From assembly GCA_965242895.1 (NCBI GenBank), contig OZ251507.1, forward strand, positions 1,116,001-1,180,000: a DNA stretch of 64,000 bases. The letters are read 5' to 3'. Position numbers and translations under genes: made by a program. Numbering within the stretch: the stretch's first letter is position 1; each line of letters begins with the position of its first letter. Positions 1 to 9,395 of this stretch are shown here, piece by piece. A model generated the notes under the pieces. That model ran no database searches. It was not told the origin of the DNA and was given only the letters and a program-made list of their open reading frames with translations. The DNA comes from CATQHL01 sp965242895. Lineage in GTDB: Bacteria; Actinomycetota; Acidimicrobiia; Acidimicrobiales; CATQHL01.

Positions 1-15
1 GGTGTTGGTTTTCAT
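1..15 (-). CDS. Start of a gene running off the left edge, probably hydantoinase subunit B
   Basis: On the minus strand a GGAGG ribosome-binding site (about positions 20-24) is followed after a short spacer by an ATG at 15-13, giving Met-Lys-Thr-Asn-Thr before the window ends. It lies directly downstream of, and on the same strand as, the hydantoinase/oxoprolinase A gene. In this family subunit A is commonly followed by subunit B (HyuB), so that is the expected product. Only five codons are visible, so the identity is inferred from position. Confidence 0.45.
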
Positions 16-97
16 CAAACCTCCATTTCTGTGAATTTACTGAGACGTTTAAGACGTTTGATCCGTGGCTGATCCGTGAGACCGACGAATAGACGAA

Positions 98-2149
98 TCA
101 GGAAAGCATGACGATCAGGTTGCCGAGACCGTCCACTTGCGCTTTTCCGTTAGGCGGCACCAGCGCAGTCGAGTCGTATTCGACCACAATGGAAGGACCT
201 GCAAACTCCTTGCCGGTCGCGATCTTGCTGCGCGAGTAGAAACTGGTGGCCTGACTGCCAAAGCGCGGCCCGAAGTAGACCTCGTGCTCGTCGATCAGTG
301 CGTCACCGATTTCGCCTTCGCGCACGACGCCGGAAGCCAACTCGATGTGCGGCAACGGCCCGGTGCCTCGCACCCTGAGATTGACTATGTCGACGGCCTG
401 CTCTCCCTCGTAGTCGTATCCGTAGGTTCGGCGGTGCTCGGCGTGAAACGCCCCGACGGTCGCTTCGACACTTTCGGACGTCATCGGCCCGTCGGGGATT
501 TGAATGGTGAGTTCGGTCGCCATCCCCACGTAGCAAAGATCGGCCAACCTGCTGGTGCGGGATTCCGCAATCCCCTGCCCTTTGATTTCGACGTCGACCT
601 TGTCCTCCATCTCCAAGAAGGCGACTTCTAGGTTTGCCGGTACGCAGTCTGAAGCTCGCGAGTTGACAGTCTGAACGGCGCTCGCCTGGATATCAGCGGC
701 CAAAAGGCCTAGACAAGAGCCCAGCCCTGGCCTGGGCGGGATGACGATTTTGCGAATTCCAAGTTGCTCGGCCAACTCCGCTGCGTGCAGCGGCCCGGCT
801 CCCCCGTAAGCAAACAACGAGTATTCGCGGGGGTCTCGCCCCCGGGCTATCGAGACTTGCCTCACGGCTCCCGCCATTTTGGCGGCGGCCAGCTGAAGGA
901 TGCCGTACGCGAACTCCTCGGGGCTCAACGAGATCTTGGCGCCCACATCTCTAACCACGCCCAGGGCGGCCTCTGCGTCGAGCGGCATATCGCCTCCCAG
1001 CAGATAAGCAGGGATGCGACCGAGCACGAGGTTGGCGTCTGTGACAGTGGGGCTTGAGCCGCCCTTTCCGTAGCAGACCGGGCCCGGGTCGGCGCCAGCG
1101 CTCTCCGGGCCTACTCGCAGACGGTTGCCCGTACCGAGAGTGGCGATTGAACCGCCGCCGGCTCCGATTGACACTATGTCGATTGACGGCATGCCCATCG
1201 GGTAGATGTCGAGCAAACCTGTGGTGGTAAGCAGAGGTTTGCCGTCTTCAACCAAGGCGACGTCGGTAGAGGTGCCGCCCATGTCGTATGTGAGGACTTT
1301 GTCTTCGCCGATGCTCTCGGCCAGCCAACCCATCCCGAGAACCCCGGCGCTCGGCCCTGAATAGGCGATGGCGGCCGGCTGCTGAACAACTTTGTCGCTC
1401 TGCGACAGGCCGCCCGAGGAACGCATCAGCAGCAAAGGCGCGGAATAGCCCTCTGACTTCAATCTGCTTCGCAGGTTGTTTAGATAATCCGCTACGAGCG
1501 GCATTAGGGCGGCGTTCAGACACGTCGTCATCGCCCGCTCGTATTCACGGAATTCCGGCAATACGTCCGACGAAACTGTAAGGAAGCATTCAGGGTAAAC
1601 CGCCTGGAAGATTTCACGCGCCCGCCGCTCGTGCGAAGGGTCTAGGTAGCTGTGCATGAGGCACATGGCAACAGCGGAGATGCCCTTTTCTTTGTAGAAC
1701 TCCGCTGCGGTCCGCACGTCGTCCTCGTTCAGTTCCTCGAGAACGTCTCCGGTGTGAGTGATGCGTTCGCGCACCTGCTGCACGTTTTCTAAAGGAACCA
1801 CGCGCGGCGGTTTGACCCAGGCGTAGATGGCGCCCCAGTCACCCGGAACGGTCTGACGGGCGATCTCGATGATCTCCCTGTATCCCTGCGTGACTATCAG
1901 ACCCAGGGGCGGCCAGCGCTTCTGAAGGACGGCGTTAAGAGCGACGGTGGTTCCGTGGTGCAGGCTGACTACATCCGCAGGCGCAAAGCCGGCGGCGGAC
2001 TGCAGGGCGGCGAGCCCGGTGAGAAACGCTCGGGTGTCGTCGTCGGGAGTGGACGGAGTCTTTGCGGCAAACAACCTGCCTTCTCCGTCGAATGCGAGCA
2101 AATCGGTAAAAGTCCCACCTGTGTCAACCCCTACTCGAACGTCAGCCAC
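98..2149 (-). CDS. hyuA: Hydantoinase/5-oxoprolinase family protein, subunit A (HyuA-like)
   Basis: A cytoplasmic enzyme of the ATP-dependent N-methylhydantoinase / 5-oxoprolinase A family, which opens hydantoin or oxoproline rings together with a B subunit. The N-terminus carries the acetate-kinase-type phosphate motif GVDTGGTFTDLLAF, followed by LHHGTTVALNAVL. The middle contains YSGPSAGVLG and the second ATPase motif TYDMGGTSTDVALV, and the C-terminal half has FAYGGAGPLHAAELAEQLG. At 683 residues it is the usual length for subunit A. The start is GTG at 2149, preceded by AGAGAGG. It is the last complete gene of a minus-strand run that begins with an ABC importer, which fits import followed by ring opening. 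The exact substrate (hydantoin, N-methylhydantoin or oxoproline) cannot be told from sequence. Confidence 0.9.
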   Translation of the reverse strand: MADVRVGVDTGGTFTDLLAFDGEGRLFAAKTPSTPDDDTRAFLTGLAALQSAAGFAPADVVSLHHGTTVALNAVLQKRWPPLGLIVTQGYREIIEIARQTVPGDWGAIYAWVKPPRVVPLENVQQVRERITHTGDVLEELNEDDVRTAAEFYKEKGISAVAMCLMHSYLDPSHERRAREIFQAVYPECFLTVSSDVLPEFREYERAMTTCLNAALMPLVADYLNNLRSRLKSEGYSAPLLLMRSSGGLSQSDKVVQQPAAIAYSGPSAGVLGMGWLAESIGEDKVLTYDMGGTSTDVALVEDGKPLLTTTGLLDIYPMGMPSIDIVSIGAGGGSIATLGTGNRLRVGPESAGADPGPVCYGKGGSSPTVTDANLVLGRIPAYLLGGDMPLDAEAALGVVRDVGAKISLSPEEFAYGILQLAAAKMAGAVRQVSIARGRDPREYSLFAYGGAGPLHAAELAEQLGIRKIVIPPRPGLGSCLGLLAADIQASAVQTVNSRASDCVPANLEVAFLEMEDKVDVEIKGQGIAESRTSRLADLCYVGMATELTIQIPDGPMTSESVEATVGAFHAEHRRTYGYDYEGEQAVDIVNLRVRGTGPLPHIELASGVVREGEIGDALIDEHEVYFGPRFGSQATSFYSRSKIATGKEFAGPSIVVEYDSTALVPPNGKAQVDGLGNLIVMLS

Positions 2150-2279
2150 GGTTACCTACCTCTCTGTACTTGACACATTTCTTTCTTCGGTTGCGAAGTA
2201 TACCGGTCGACCCTTGCCCGCACAGATGCGATTGCCTCAAGGGGGCGCAAGGGCAGGGACGTCATTGCTCTAATCGGCC

Positions 2280-3128
2280 CTAATTAGCAACATGAACGGG
2301 CTCGTGCAGCCACGAAACGCCGTCCATATAAGAGTTTATGAGGGCGGTTTCGACGGGAGGCTCATGAAAACAAAAACTCGCCGGAGCGTCAGTGTGAACC
2401 AAGAGCATGCAGCCTCTTTGAGTCATCAGAGGGCCATGAATGTAACCAGGCGGGTTACCCAGATAGCTTCCTATGGCCTGACGTCCGGTCGATGGCATGA
2501 AGAAATCGCCTGCGAGCCAAATGATCTCCTCCCAGCAGTCCGGGTGCGACTCCGGGCGGTGGTCTCCCACGAAGCCCGCAACCAAGGTCACCAGCCGGAG
2601 CAGTCCCATTCTCCCGCCGTGAGTGTCGCCAACGATGGGATCCGGCCAGCGCAACGACTTGTACTTGACGGCGTGACGGCGCCCGGGCGAGGACATCTCG
2701 GCTGGAAACTCAGTGAAGTTCCAGCTTGCCTCGGCAGTCCTGAGAATGTGGGGCTCGTCTCCGTAGTATTCGCCTTCGGGAAAATGCGGGCTCCAGATGG
2801 CAATGGCCGCCGCCCCAGCGGAGGCGGAGATGGTCGGTGAAGGACATCCTTTTGGAAACGCAGCAAACGCCCCTGCGCCCAGTCGCGAGTTCCCCACGGC
2901 AATCGACCCTTCCAAAATGAGCAGTTCCAGGGTTGACGTGAATGTAATGGGCGGTGTCGACCAGTTGGGTGGGAGTTCCAGGAAATACGTTTGCTGACCG
3001 GTTTCGGGGCTTTCGGAGAGCAACTTTCCGCAGCACCCCGAAAATAGCGGCGGCAAGGAAATGAGAAGAGTGGGAACGTCGTCAATTTTGAAGAACTGGG
3101 GTTTGCGGCGCCCGGAGTCGGGGCTCAT
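2280..3128 (-). CDS. Cupin-like protein of unknown function
   Basis: A predicted soluble protein of 282 residues that reads like two consecutive cupin-type beta-barrel halves. The first half has TYFLELPPNW, LELLILEGSIAVGNSRLGAG and FAAFPKGCP; the second has HPDCWEEIIWLAGDF and PPGYIHGPL with a possible His/Glu/His metal site. It resembles the double-domain cupins of the DUF4437 kind, but this is by eye. An ATG 57 bases further upstream is possible; the one at 3128 was chosen because a GGCGGG stretch precedes it and the upstream codons look non-coding. It follows the small gene at 3205-3519 and the methyltransferase on the same strand, and precedes hyuA by 130 bp. A role as a small-molecule dioxygenase, isomerase or sensor is possible; no substrate is implied. 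Confidence 0.6.
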   Translation of the reverse strand: MSPDSGRRKPQFFKIDDVPTLLISLPPLFSGCCGKLLSESPETGQQTYFLELPPNWSTPPITFTSTLELLILEGSIAVGNSRLGAGAFAAFPKGCPSPTISASAGAAAIAIWSPHFPEGEYYGDEPHILRTAEASWNFTEFPAEMSSPGRRHAVKYKSLRWPDPIVGDTHGGRMGLLRLVTLVAGFVGDHRPESHPDCWEEIIWLAGDFFMPSTGRQAIGSYLGNPPGYIHGPLMTQRGCMLLVHTDAPASFCFHEPPVETALINSYMDGVSWLHEPVHVAN

Positions 3129-3204
3129 CCGCCCGCCTTGGATTCGCGCTCTGTGAGCGAAGAGGAAGCAAGCCAAACCGCGCATCGAGCAAAAGCGACT
3201 TCGA

Positions 3205-3519
3205 TTATCCGCCCCCTGACTCGGAGGAGGGCTGCGTAACTTTCAAAGTGCTCTTGTAGTCGACTATTGGACACATGACCCGCTCAATGAAGCCGTCGCG
3301 ATCCTCGATCATCTCAACCGATCTGGCAGGGTCGGCCGCCAACTCCTCGATGAGTTCAGATACGTTCAACCCGCGCCGAGAGACGGCAGTCTCAAGCAGT
3401 CCCAGGCGTTCTCGCAGAGACCACACCTCAGCCGCCAGCGCCAGAGCGACTCCCAGGATGCGGTCGTTTACTGGATCGTCAAAAGCGTGATACGGCTCAG
3501 TTCCACTGCTTTGTGGCAA
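3205..3519 (-). CDS. Small unknown protein, 104 residues
   Basis: Not recognised. The product is soluble, with a central hydrophobic helix that could be a dimerising coil (residues about 20-46, from DRILGVALAL to LLETAVSRRG), followed by an acidic helical stretch and a short polar tail ending in Ser/Gly. The start is TTG at 3519; it is supported by a strong GGAGGAG ribosome-binding site five bases upstream. It sits 18 bp after the stop of the methyltransferase gene and 76 bp before the cupin-like gene, so co-transcription is likely. It may be an accessory subunit for one of these two enzymes, but nothing in the sequence shows this directly. Confidence 0.55.
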   Translation of the reverse strand: MPQSSGTEPYHAFDDPVNDRILGVALALAAEVWSLRERLGLLETAVSRRGLNVSELIEELAADPARSVEMIEDRDGFIERVMCPIVDYKSTLKVTQPSSESGGG

Positions 3520-3537
3520 TTGCTCCTCCGCAGTTTG

Positions 3538-4716
3538 CTAGCCCGTCGGCTTGAACGCCTCGGTAACCCAGCGATTTTCCGGCCGAAACTTGCCGTCGCG
3601 CATCAGGGCAGCAGTGCCCCAGTAGCCCGGTTCGTCGTAGTCGAGCGGCCCGTCCGAGATCCGAACAAAGCCGATCTCGCTCAGCAGGGATTTGAAGTTG
3701 CGTGAGAGAAACCCGTCCCAGAAAATTTCCCCGTTGCCTCGGGTGTCGAAAGACTGCAAAAAGGCAACTTCCGGGGGGAGGACCTCATAGGGCGGTACAT
3801 CCAGAAAACGAATATGACCGCCTGGGCGGAGTATGCGAAAGGACTCGGCCATGACCGCGTCGAGAACCTCGGGGCTCAGTTCGTGCAGGAGCAGAAAACC
3901 GGTCAGAAGATCGAAGCTTTCCGACGGAAAGCCTGTGGCAGTTGCGTCGCGCTGCTCAAAGGCAATCGGAAGACCCCGCTCCTCGGCAGTGAGGTGCGCC
4001 CAGCGAAGCGCCGCAGCCGAAAGATCCACCCCCACCACCTCCTCGGCTTCGGGGTAAACCTCGCGAAAGGCCATCGTGAGCCCGCCGAATGAGCATCCCA
4101 TGTCGAGTATTCGCCGATAGTCATCCGCTGGGGCGGCTGCCGCAAAAGCTTTGAGCGCTCCAGGGGCGGTGCCCGCGTAACCCACCCTCCAGGCAAGGCG
4201 GTAGAGAGCACCCCCCCTCTCATAGACAGCTCCGACCAGCGGGTCGCCCCAGTAACCCCCCGATACGAGGTGAATGTCATCCAGCCCTTCGTCGTCGCTG
4301 TGCGTGTAGTACTCGGGCAGGTTCAGTTCGGAGTCGAGCACCAGACGGCCAACGGGATCAGAGGGCAGAGTGTCGATTTGCTGCTGGATGAACTCTGTTT
4401 GCTCTTTAAGGGATTCCCTGGCAGCCGCCCATCCCAGCTGCTGTGCCTGACGCTGGATGCAGGCTGAGAACTGGTAAAGCGGGGTGTCTGCTATGAGATC
4501 CCCTGCTTCCTGCATAGTTGAGGGTCTGCCGCGTCCGTCAGCTTCGGACGCGGCAGCTTTCTGCTCGTACTCGTCTAGGACGCCCGCTACATGAACGGTG
4601 TAGTTGTAGCGCCTGAGACCTTCGAGGAAGTCGAAACGGGCTGAGACTTCCTGGGGGGGTGCGAGAAGTTGAGGCACGGAAACTCCCGCTCTCAGTTCTT
4701 CGCGGCCGCGGGCCAA
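3538..4716 (-). CDS. Class I SAM-dependent methyltransferase with long N-terminal domain
   Basis: A cytoplasmic Rossmann-fold methyltransferase, 392 residues. The first about 200 residues form a separate helical region that ends with a tyrosine/glycine-rich segment (VSGGYWGDPLVGAVYERGG). The catalytic domain follows: motif I ILDMGCSFGGLTMAF, acidic loop VVGVDLSAAALRWA, motif II-like FDLLTGFLLLHEL and motif III-like ILRPGGHIRFLDVPP. The glycine-rich loop has Cys-Ser-Phe-Gly-Gly instead of the more usual GxGxG spacing, as in some ubiquinone/menaquinone-type methylases. The start is uncertain: TTG at 4716 is the first possible start after an in-frame TGA shared with the upstream lipoprotein gene; a GTG lies 13 codons in. 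The acceptor is unknown. Confidence 0.75.
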   Translation of the reverse strand: MARGREELRAGVSVPQLLAPPQEVSARFDFLEGLRRYNYTVHVAGVLDEYEQKAAASEADGRGRPSTMQEAGDLIADTPLYQFSACIQRQAQQLGWAAARESLKEQTEFIQQQIDTLPSDPVGRLVLDSELNLPEYYTHSDDEGLDDIHLVSGGYWGDPLVGAVYERGGALYRLAWRVGYAGTAPGALKAFAAAAPADDYRRILDMGCSFGGLTMAFREVYPEAEEVVGVDLSAAALRWAHLTAEERGLPIAFEQRDATATGFPSESFDLLTGFLLLHELSPEVLDAVMAESFRILRPGGHIRFLDVPPYEVLPPEVAFLQSFDTRGNGEIFWDGFLSRNFKSLLSEIGFVRISDGPLDYDEPGYWGTAALMRDGKFRPENRWVTEAFKPTG

Positions 4717-4773
4717 CTGGTCTGAAAGCGCCGCATGGTCAAGCTCCGCTCGAGAAGGAAATCCGCTTCCACC

Positions 4774-6483
4774 TCAGGAGGCTGCCTGGAAGTCCTGCAT
4801 ACGCACCAAGCCGTTACCGGTAACGACGCTGGACAGCATCAGGTAGTCGGCGTGCGCGTAGTCGAGTCCTGTCCAGGCAATCGGGTAGATCGGGTAGTCG
4901 GTGGCGAAAATTCGCTGAGCATCCCGAACCGCTTCGTCCATGGTGGAAGGATCGAGCATTCGTGTGAGCGCCTCGTTCAACTCTGGGCTGTCATAGCCAA
5001 ACCAGTTGAGGAAGCCGCCCACGCCTCCGTAGAGGAACGTGTAGTAATGAGCGTCGAAGAAGGCCGGAGAGTCGATCAAGTCGACGAAGAACTGCAGCTC
5101 TCCGGTGCGTCCGTACTTGCGTCCGTCGAACTGGGCTCGCGGCTGCTTTTCGATTGAGAGCTCGAAACCAGCCTCTCGCATGGAGTTCTGAACCAGGATG
5201 GCGATTTCCTCGTCCAACGGCAGCCCGTCGGCATAGGCCAGCGTGAGCGGAGCGTCGATCTCAGAGAGCACTTCTCGCGCGGCGTCAATGTCCTGACCTA
5301 GGAAGAACTCGTTGGTGTAGCCATTAATCGGGGGGATGAGGATCGAGTCCCAGAGCGTGGCATTCCCCTGGAATGTCGTGTCGATGATGTCCTGATAGGG
5401 AATTGCCTGTGCGATAGCCGCTCGGACGGCGGGGTCGTCAAACGGAGGCGCGTAAGTAAGCGACAGGAAAGCGCCGGTGGTGGTCGGAACGCGGGTGACG
5501 GCTACGCCGGAGGTCTCCTTTGCCTGCTCGACGCCGAGGCTGGTGAGTTCGGCAGCAAAAGCTACTTCACCGCTGAGCAGGAGCTGCAGGCGGGAGTTGG
5601 CGTCGGGAACGCTTCGTTGGGTTACTCGCTTGAGCGCGGGTTGCTCGCCCCAGTAGTTCTCGCGCGCTTCCAGAACGACTTCTTCGCCGCCTGGGCCGAA
5701 ACTTACGACTCGGTACGGACCGAACCCGGCTGCGTTCTGGTTGAGCCACTCATTGGCAAACGGATCTTCTTCGGTGGCATATTTCTTGACTTCTTGAGAG
5801 TCGTATATGGCCAGCCATCCGGTACCCAGGGAAGGAAGGAACTTGTCGGACGTTACGCCGGATATCTGAATCGTGTAATCGTCGATCACGGTCACCTGGT
5901 CTGGGCTCGTTAGTCCTCCCAGGGAGACCCAGAAGGCGCCAGTGGCACCCGCAGAAATTGCCTTCTCTAGCGACCAGCGCACGTCTTCGGCTGTCATTTC
6001 GTTGCCGGCGTCGCTCATCACACCGCTTCGCAGGTTGAATGTGAAAACGGTTCCGTCATCGGAGGTGTCCCAGCCTTCAGCCAACTCGGGGAACGCCTGA
6101 GCCGCGTTGCCTTGCGCGAGTGCGGCAACTAGGTCGTCAGGGTCGCTGGGGACCTCCCAACTTGTGAGGCTGTCGTAGGTCGCGAAGAAAATACCCACCG
6201 ACGGCAGGTTGTTCTGACCAGGGCCGTCCGGGTTGATAGCAAGAACCGGGCCGGCGAGGGCGAAGACGACTTCATCGGGTACAGCTGCGGGGGCTGGAGG
6301 CGGCGGCGGAGGTGGCTCGGCAGGCGGCTCAGGAGGCGCGGCAGGCGGCTCGGGGGCGGCGGTGTCGGAACTGCCGCAAGACGCTCCTACCAAAGCAATC
6401 ACAATCAAGACAACTCCGATGAGCGTTTTAACAGATGCGCTTGAACGTCTAGAGCCGCGCGAATATCTAAGCGACTTGAACAT
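4774..6483 (-). CDS. ABC importer substrate-binding lipoprotein (peptide/nickel family 5)
   Basis: Extracytoplasmic receptor of the importer encoded upstream. An N-terminal Arg/Ser-rich region is followed by a hydrophobic signal (LIGVVLIVIALVGASCGSS) whose Cys is the probable lipidation site. Next comes a Pro/Glu/Ala linker (about residues 35-60) and a family-5 solute-binding domain: YDSLTSWEVP, AEGWDTSDDGTVFTFNLRSG, MTAEDVRWSLEKAI, LLSGEVAFAAELTS and DPAVRAAIAQAIPYQDIIDT, typical of oligopeptide, dipeptide and nickel receptors. An upstream in-frame ATG exists, but the ATG at 6483 has a GGGAGGGAG ribosome-binding site at the right spacing and begins directly with the signal peptide. It lies 118 bp after the second ATPase gene. 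The ligand cannot be read from sequence; neighbouring hyuA makes amide or hydantoin-like compounds as plausible as peptides. Confidence 0.9.
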   Translation of the reverse strand: MFKSLRYSRGSRRSSASVKTLIGVVLIVIALVGASCGSSDTAAPEPPAAPPEPPAEPPPPPPPAPAAVPDEVVFALAGPVLAINPDGPGQNNLPSVGIFFATYDSLTSWEVPSDPDDLVAALAQGNAAQAFPELAEGWDTSDDGTVFTFNLRSGVMSDAGNEMTAEDVRWSLEKAISAGATGAFWVSLGGLTSPDQVTVIDDYTIQISGVTSDKFLPSLGTGWLAIYDSQEVKKYATEEDPFANEWLNQNAAGFGPYRVVSFGPGGEEVVLEARENYWGEQPALKRVTQRSVPDANSRLQLLLSGEVAFAAELTSLGVEQAKETSGVAVTRVPTTTGAFLSLTYAPPFDDPAVRAAIAQAIPYQDIIDTTFQGNATLWDSILIPPINGYTNEFFLGQDIDAAREVLSEIDAPLTLAYADGLPLDEEIAILVQNSMREAGFELSIEKQPRAQFDGRKYGRTGELQFFVDLIDSPAFFDAHYYTFLYGGVGGFLNWFGYDSPELNEALTRMLDPSTMDEAVRDAQRIFATDYPIYPIAWTGLDYAHADYLMLSSVVTGNGLVRMQDFQAAS

Positions 6484-6601
6484 GTCTAGTCTCCCTCCCG
6501 GTTTGGAAAATTGAACCCAACAAAAGCCAAATGTCGAATGCTTGCCACATTGCCCAATCAACTCTTTGTGGGATTTAGAAATCCTAGTTGGATAGTTTCA
6601 A

Positions 6602-7639
6602 TTATGCATCAAAGGAGCGTTCATTTGCGGTGCGTTCAGTTGCGGTGACGGATCGGTCGGCAAAAAGGCATGCCGCCACGTGATCCGGAGCCACCCTCAC
6701 AAATAAAGGTCTGCCTTCCTCGCATTCATCGGCTCGCATTGGGCAACGGGGAGCGAACAAGCACCCCGGCGGACGCTCGAAGGTTGCGACTTCTCCCCGC
6801 ACTATTCCCGCCCGGGGGGGAACGTCCGGATCGACGGAGAGTTCAGCCCCGATCAGGAACTCCGTGTAGGGGTGTCTGGGATTAGAAAGCACCTCATCTA
6901 CGGGGCCTATCTCCACTAAACGCCCCGCGTACATAACCGCCACCTGTTCGCATACCGCTCGGATGGACGTCAGATCGTGGGAAATAAGCACGTAGGTGAG
7001 ACTCAACTCCTCCTGAAGCGCGAGCAGGAGCCGCAGCACGCCCTCTTGAACGGAAACGTCCAACGAAGCGGTGGGCTCGTCGAGAACAAGAACCTTTGGC
7101 GACGTTGCCAGAGCTCGGGCGATGTTTACGCGCTGCTGCTGACCGCCAGAGAGTTCGTGTGGGTACCGATCCATCAACTCGGGCTGCAGCGAGACGTGCT
7201 CGAGCAACTCGAGCACCCTGACCTCAAGGTCGCTCCCGCGCAGATCGGTGTGCAGCAGCAGAGGCTCGGCAACTGCTCGGTGTACGCGGTATCGGGGATC
7301 CAGCGATTCGTAGGGTTCCTGGAACACGATTTGCATCTCACTGCGCCAGGAACGAAGCGATCTGGCGGGGGCGCCCACCAGATCGCGGCCCAAGACCTCG
7401 ATTTTTCCGGAATCGACGGGCGTGAGACCGAGCAGGCAACGCGCAACGGTGGACTTGCCTGATCCGCTCTCGCCGACGATGCCCAGCGTGCTTCCGGTCT
7501 CGACCGAAAACGAGACATCTTCCACCGCCACAACGTCGGGGATGCCTCGCCGTGTGTGAAAAGTCTTCGTGAGACCTTCGACCTCGATTGCGGTGTTCGG
7601 TCTTTGCCCATCTGGGTTGCTCATTTGCGGGATGCTCAT
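6602..7639 (-). CDS. ABC importer ATP-binding protein, OppF/DppF type
   Basis: Cytoplasmic ATPase subunit of the peptide/nickel-type importer. Walker A is GESGSGKSTVARCLLGL, the Q-loop follows in MQIVFQEPYESLDPR, the signature is LSGGQQQRVNIARALA and Walker B is PKVLVLDEPTASLDV, with the switch His in LISHDLTSI. The C-terminus carries the Opp/Dpp extension with the cysteines of CLFAPRCPMRADECEEGRPLF, which distinguishes OppF/DppF from generic ATPases. At 345 residues it is the normal length. Its ATG overlaps the TGA of the preceding ATPase gene (ATGA). A second ATG six codons in lies in a small local duplication and could also serve as start. Confidence 0.93.
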   Translation of the reverse strand: MSIPQMSNPDGQRPNTAIEVEGLTKTFHTRRGIPDVVAVEDVSFSVETGSTLGIVGESGSGKSTVARCLLGLTPVDSGKIEVLGRDLVGAPARSLRSWRSEMQIVFQEPYESLDPRYRVHRAVAEPLLLHTDLRGSDLEVRVLELLEHVSLQPELMDRYPHELSGGQQQRVNIARALATSPKVLVLDEPTASLDVSVQEGVLRLLLALQEELSLTYVLISHDLTSIRAVCEQVAVMYAGRLVEIGPVDEVLSNPRHPYTEFLIGAELSVDPDVPPRAGIVRGEVATFERPPGCLFAPRCPMRADECEEGRPLFVRVAPDHVAACLFADRSVTATERTANERSFDA

Positions 7640-8499
7640 TGGCGCTCCGCTGGTTTGGCTCTGCGGATGCGCCTCAGGTCGGAAGCAGCAATCAGACGCT
7701 CCGAGTATTCATCGGAAGGCGACTTCAGGACTTGACGCTTAGGGCCTTGCTCGACAACTCGCCCGTCGTTCATTACAGACACCGAGTCGCAATACTGCGC
7801 CACAATCCCGAGGTCGTGGGTGATTATGAGCACCGAGAGCGACAACTCAGCCTGCAGGTCGGCGATGAGTTCTAATATTTGGCGCTGGATGGTGGCGTCG
7901 AGACCGGTAGTTGGTTCGTCGGCGATCAGCACAGTCGGCTCGCAGATCAGAGAAGTTGCGATGACAACCCGCTGCGCCATTCCTCCGCTCAATTCGTGCG
8001 GGTAGGAACGTGCGACTCGTCTAGCGTCGTCAATCCCGACGAGTTTCAAGTACTGGTGGATGCGTTCCGTCCTATCCCGACGCGCCAGATCCAGGTGGGC
8101 TCGCAGGACGCGATCCATCTGAGCCTCCACGGACGACATCGGGTAGAGGGCGGTTCGGGGGTTCTGGAAAACCATCCCGATTTGAGCACCTCTAATCTCG
8201 CGCATTTCCTTCGAAACCTCAGCACGAAGTTCACGACCGTCAAGCGTTATCGAACCGGATTTGATACGAATCCCGGGCGGGAGCAGGCCGATGATCGCCC
8301 GTGCGGTCATCGTCTTTCCCGAACCCGTCTCGCCGACCAATCCGAGCATGCCCGCTTCCTGCAGCGACAGGCTGACATCCTGCAGGATCGGAGTGACGAC
8401 CTTCTTTCGGGCTAACTCGACGAAAAGATTCTCGACTTTGAGAATCGGGCGTGAGGAAGCCGGGTGCGGGCGCGTCGGGGAGGGAGCCGGATGCGTCAT
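7636..8499 (-). CDS. ABC importer ATP-binding protein, OppD/DppD type
   Basis: First ATPase subunit of the importer. Walker A GETGSGKTMTARAIIGLLP, Q-loop IGMVFQNPRTALYPM, signature LSGGMAQRVVIATSL and Walker B PTVLIADEPTTGLDA are all present, with the switch His in LIITHDLGIV. It is 287 residues, shorter than most OppD/DppD proteins (about 320-330): the usual C-terminal cysteine-containing extension is cut short after SERLIAASDLRRIRRAKP. The reading frame is open much further upstream (to 8649), but that part overlaps the permease gene; the ATG at 8499 overlaps the permease TGA (ATGA), matches the coupling of the neighbours and was taken as the start. Confidence 0.9.
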   Translation of the reverse strand: MTHPAPSPTRPHPASSRPILKVENLFVELARKKVVTPILQDVSLSLQEAGMLGLVGETGSGKTMTARAIIGLLPPGIRIKSGSITLDGRELRAEVSKEMREIRGAQIGMVFQNPRTALYPMSSVEAQMDRVLRAHLDLARRDRTERIHQYLKLVGIDDARRVARSYPHELSGGMAQRVVIATSLICEPTVLIADEPTTGLDATIQRQILELIADLQAELSLSVLIITHDLGIVAQYCDSVSVMNDGRVVEQGPKRQVLKSPSDEYSERLIAASDLRRIRRAKPAERQ

Positions 8500-9395
8500 C
8501 GGGCATGCACTTCCCTGGCTTGTTCGATGCCCTCGCTCAGCAAGTTGAAGGCAAACACGGCGATGGCCAGAAAGACACCTGGGAACAGCGAAATCCACCA
8601 CTGTCCAGTCGTTATGTAGCTGGAGCCGCCGAGGATCATCGAACCCCACTCGGGCGTCGGAAGTTGGACGCCAACGCCAAGGAACGCCAATCCCGCAAGC
8701 GTGAGAATGCCGTAGCCCATCGAGACGCCGAACTGAACCACTGCCGGCCCCAGCGAATTGGGGAGGATGTGGCGGAAGACGAGGCGCGGCGTGGAATTGC
8801 CTAGGGCTACCGAAGCCTGGATGTAACGCTGCTCCCGAACGGTGAGAACACGGCTGCGGGTGAGCCGCATGAACACGGGCACGTTCACGAAGGCCAGCAC
8901 AAGCCAGACGGTCGTGAGGCTATTGCCCCCCAGAGAGACCAGTGCTATGGCCAGAATCAACAGCGGAAACGCCTGGATGATGTCGGCAAGGCGCATCGAG
9001 ACCTCTCCCATGAAGCGGCGCGAGAAACCGGCCAGCACACCAAACAGACTTCCCAGAATGGCTCCCACCCCTACCCCCAGAACCACTACTGAGAGATCGA
9101 TGCGGGGGGCGTGGAAGACTCGGACGAAGATATCGAAGCCGGAGCGGTCGGTGCCGAAGGGATGCCGGGCGCTCGGGGGCTGCAGCGCCTCCTTCGGATT
9201 GGCCGCCTCTGCCCCGAATTCGGAGAGAGCAGGCACAAGGTAGGCGCAAATCACCAGGGTGGAGATGATCAGGCCGCCCCATATGAGCGAGGGGTTTAAG
9301 GCGCTGCAAACTCGTCTCAGCAGTTTGCTGAAAGCGGGTCTCAACTTGCCAAGAACCGGCTTCAGTTTGCTGAGAACCGGCCTCAGTGCGTTCAT
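8496..9395 (-). CDS. ABC importer permease, OppC/DppC type, with heptad repeat at N-terminus
   Basis: Integral membrane permease. The chosen start at 9395 overlaps the TGA of the preceding permease gene. The cytoplasmic N-terminus contains three consecutive seven-residue repeats (LRPVLSK, LKPVLGK, LRPAFSK) encoded by 21-bp DNA repeats, unusual in this family. A first membrane helix (IWGGLIISTLVICAYLVPAL) is followed by the family segment HPFGTDRSGFDIFVRVFHA, the core helices, and the EAA-type cytoplasmic loop VREQRYIQASVALGNSTPRLVFRHILPN with the conserved Ala/Gly. About 299 residues, normal size. It heterodimerises with the OppB/DppB-type permease. Confidence 0.92.
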   Translation of the reverse strand: MNALRPVLSKLKPVLGKLRPAFSKLLRRVCSALNPSLIWGGLIISTLVICAYLVPALSEFGAEAANPKEALQPPSARHPFGTDRSGFDIFVRVFHAPRIDLSVVVLGVGVGAILGSLFGVLAGFSRRFMGEVSMRLADIIQAFPLLILAIALVSLGGNSLTTVWLVLAFVNVPVFMRLTRSRVLTVREQRYIQASVALGNSTPRLVFRHILPNSLGPAVVQFGVSMGYGILTLAGLAFLGVGVQLPTPEWGSMILGGSSYITTGQWWISLFPGVFLAIAVFAFNLLSEGIEQAREVHAR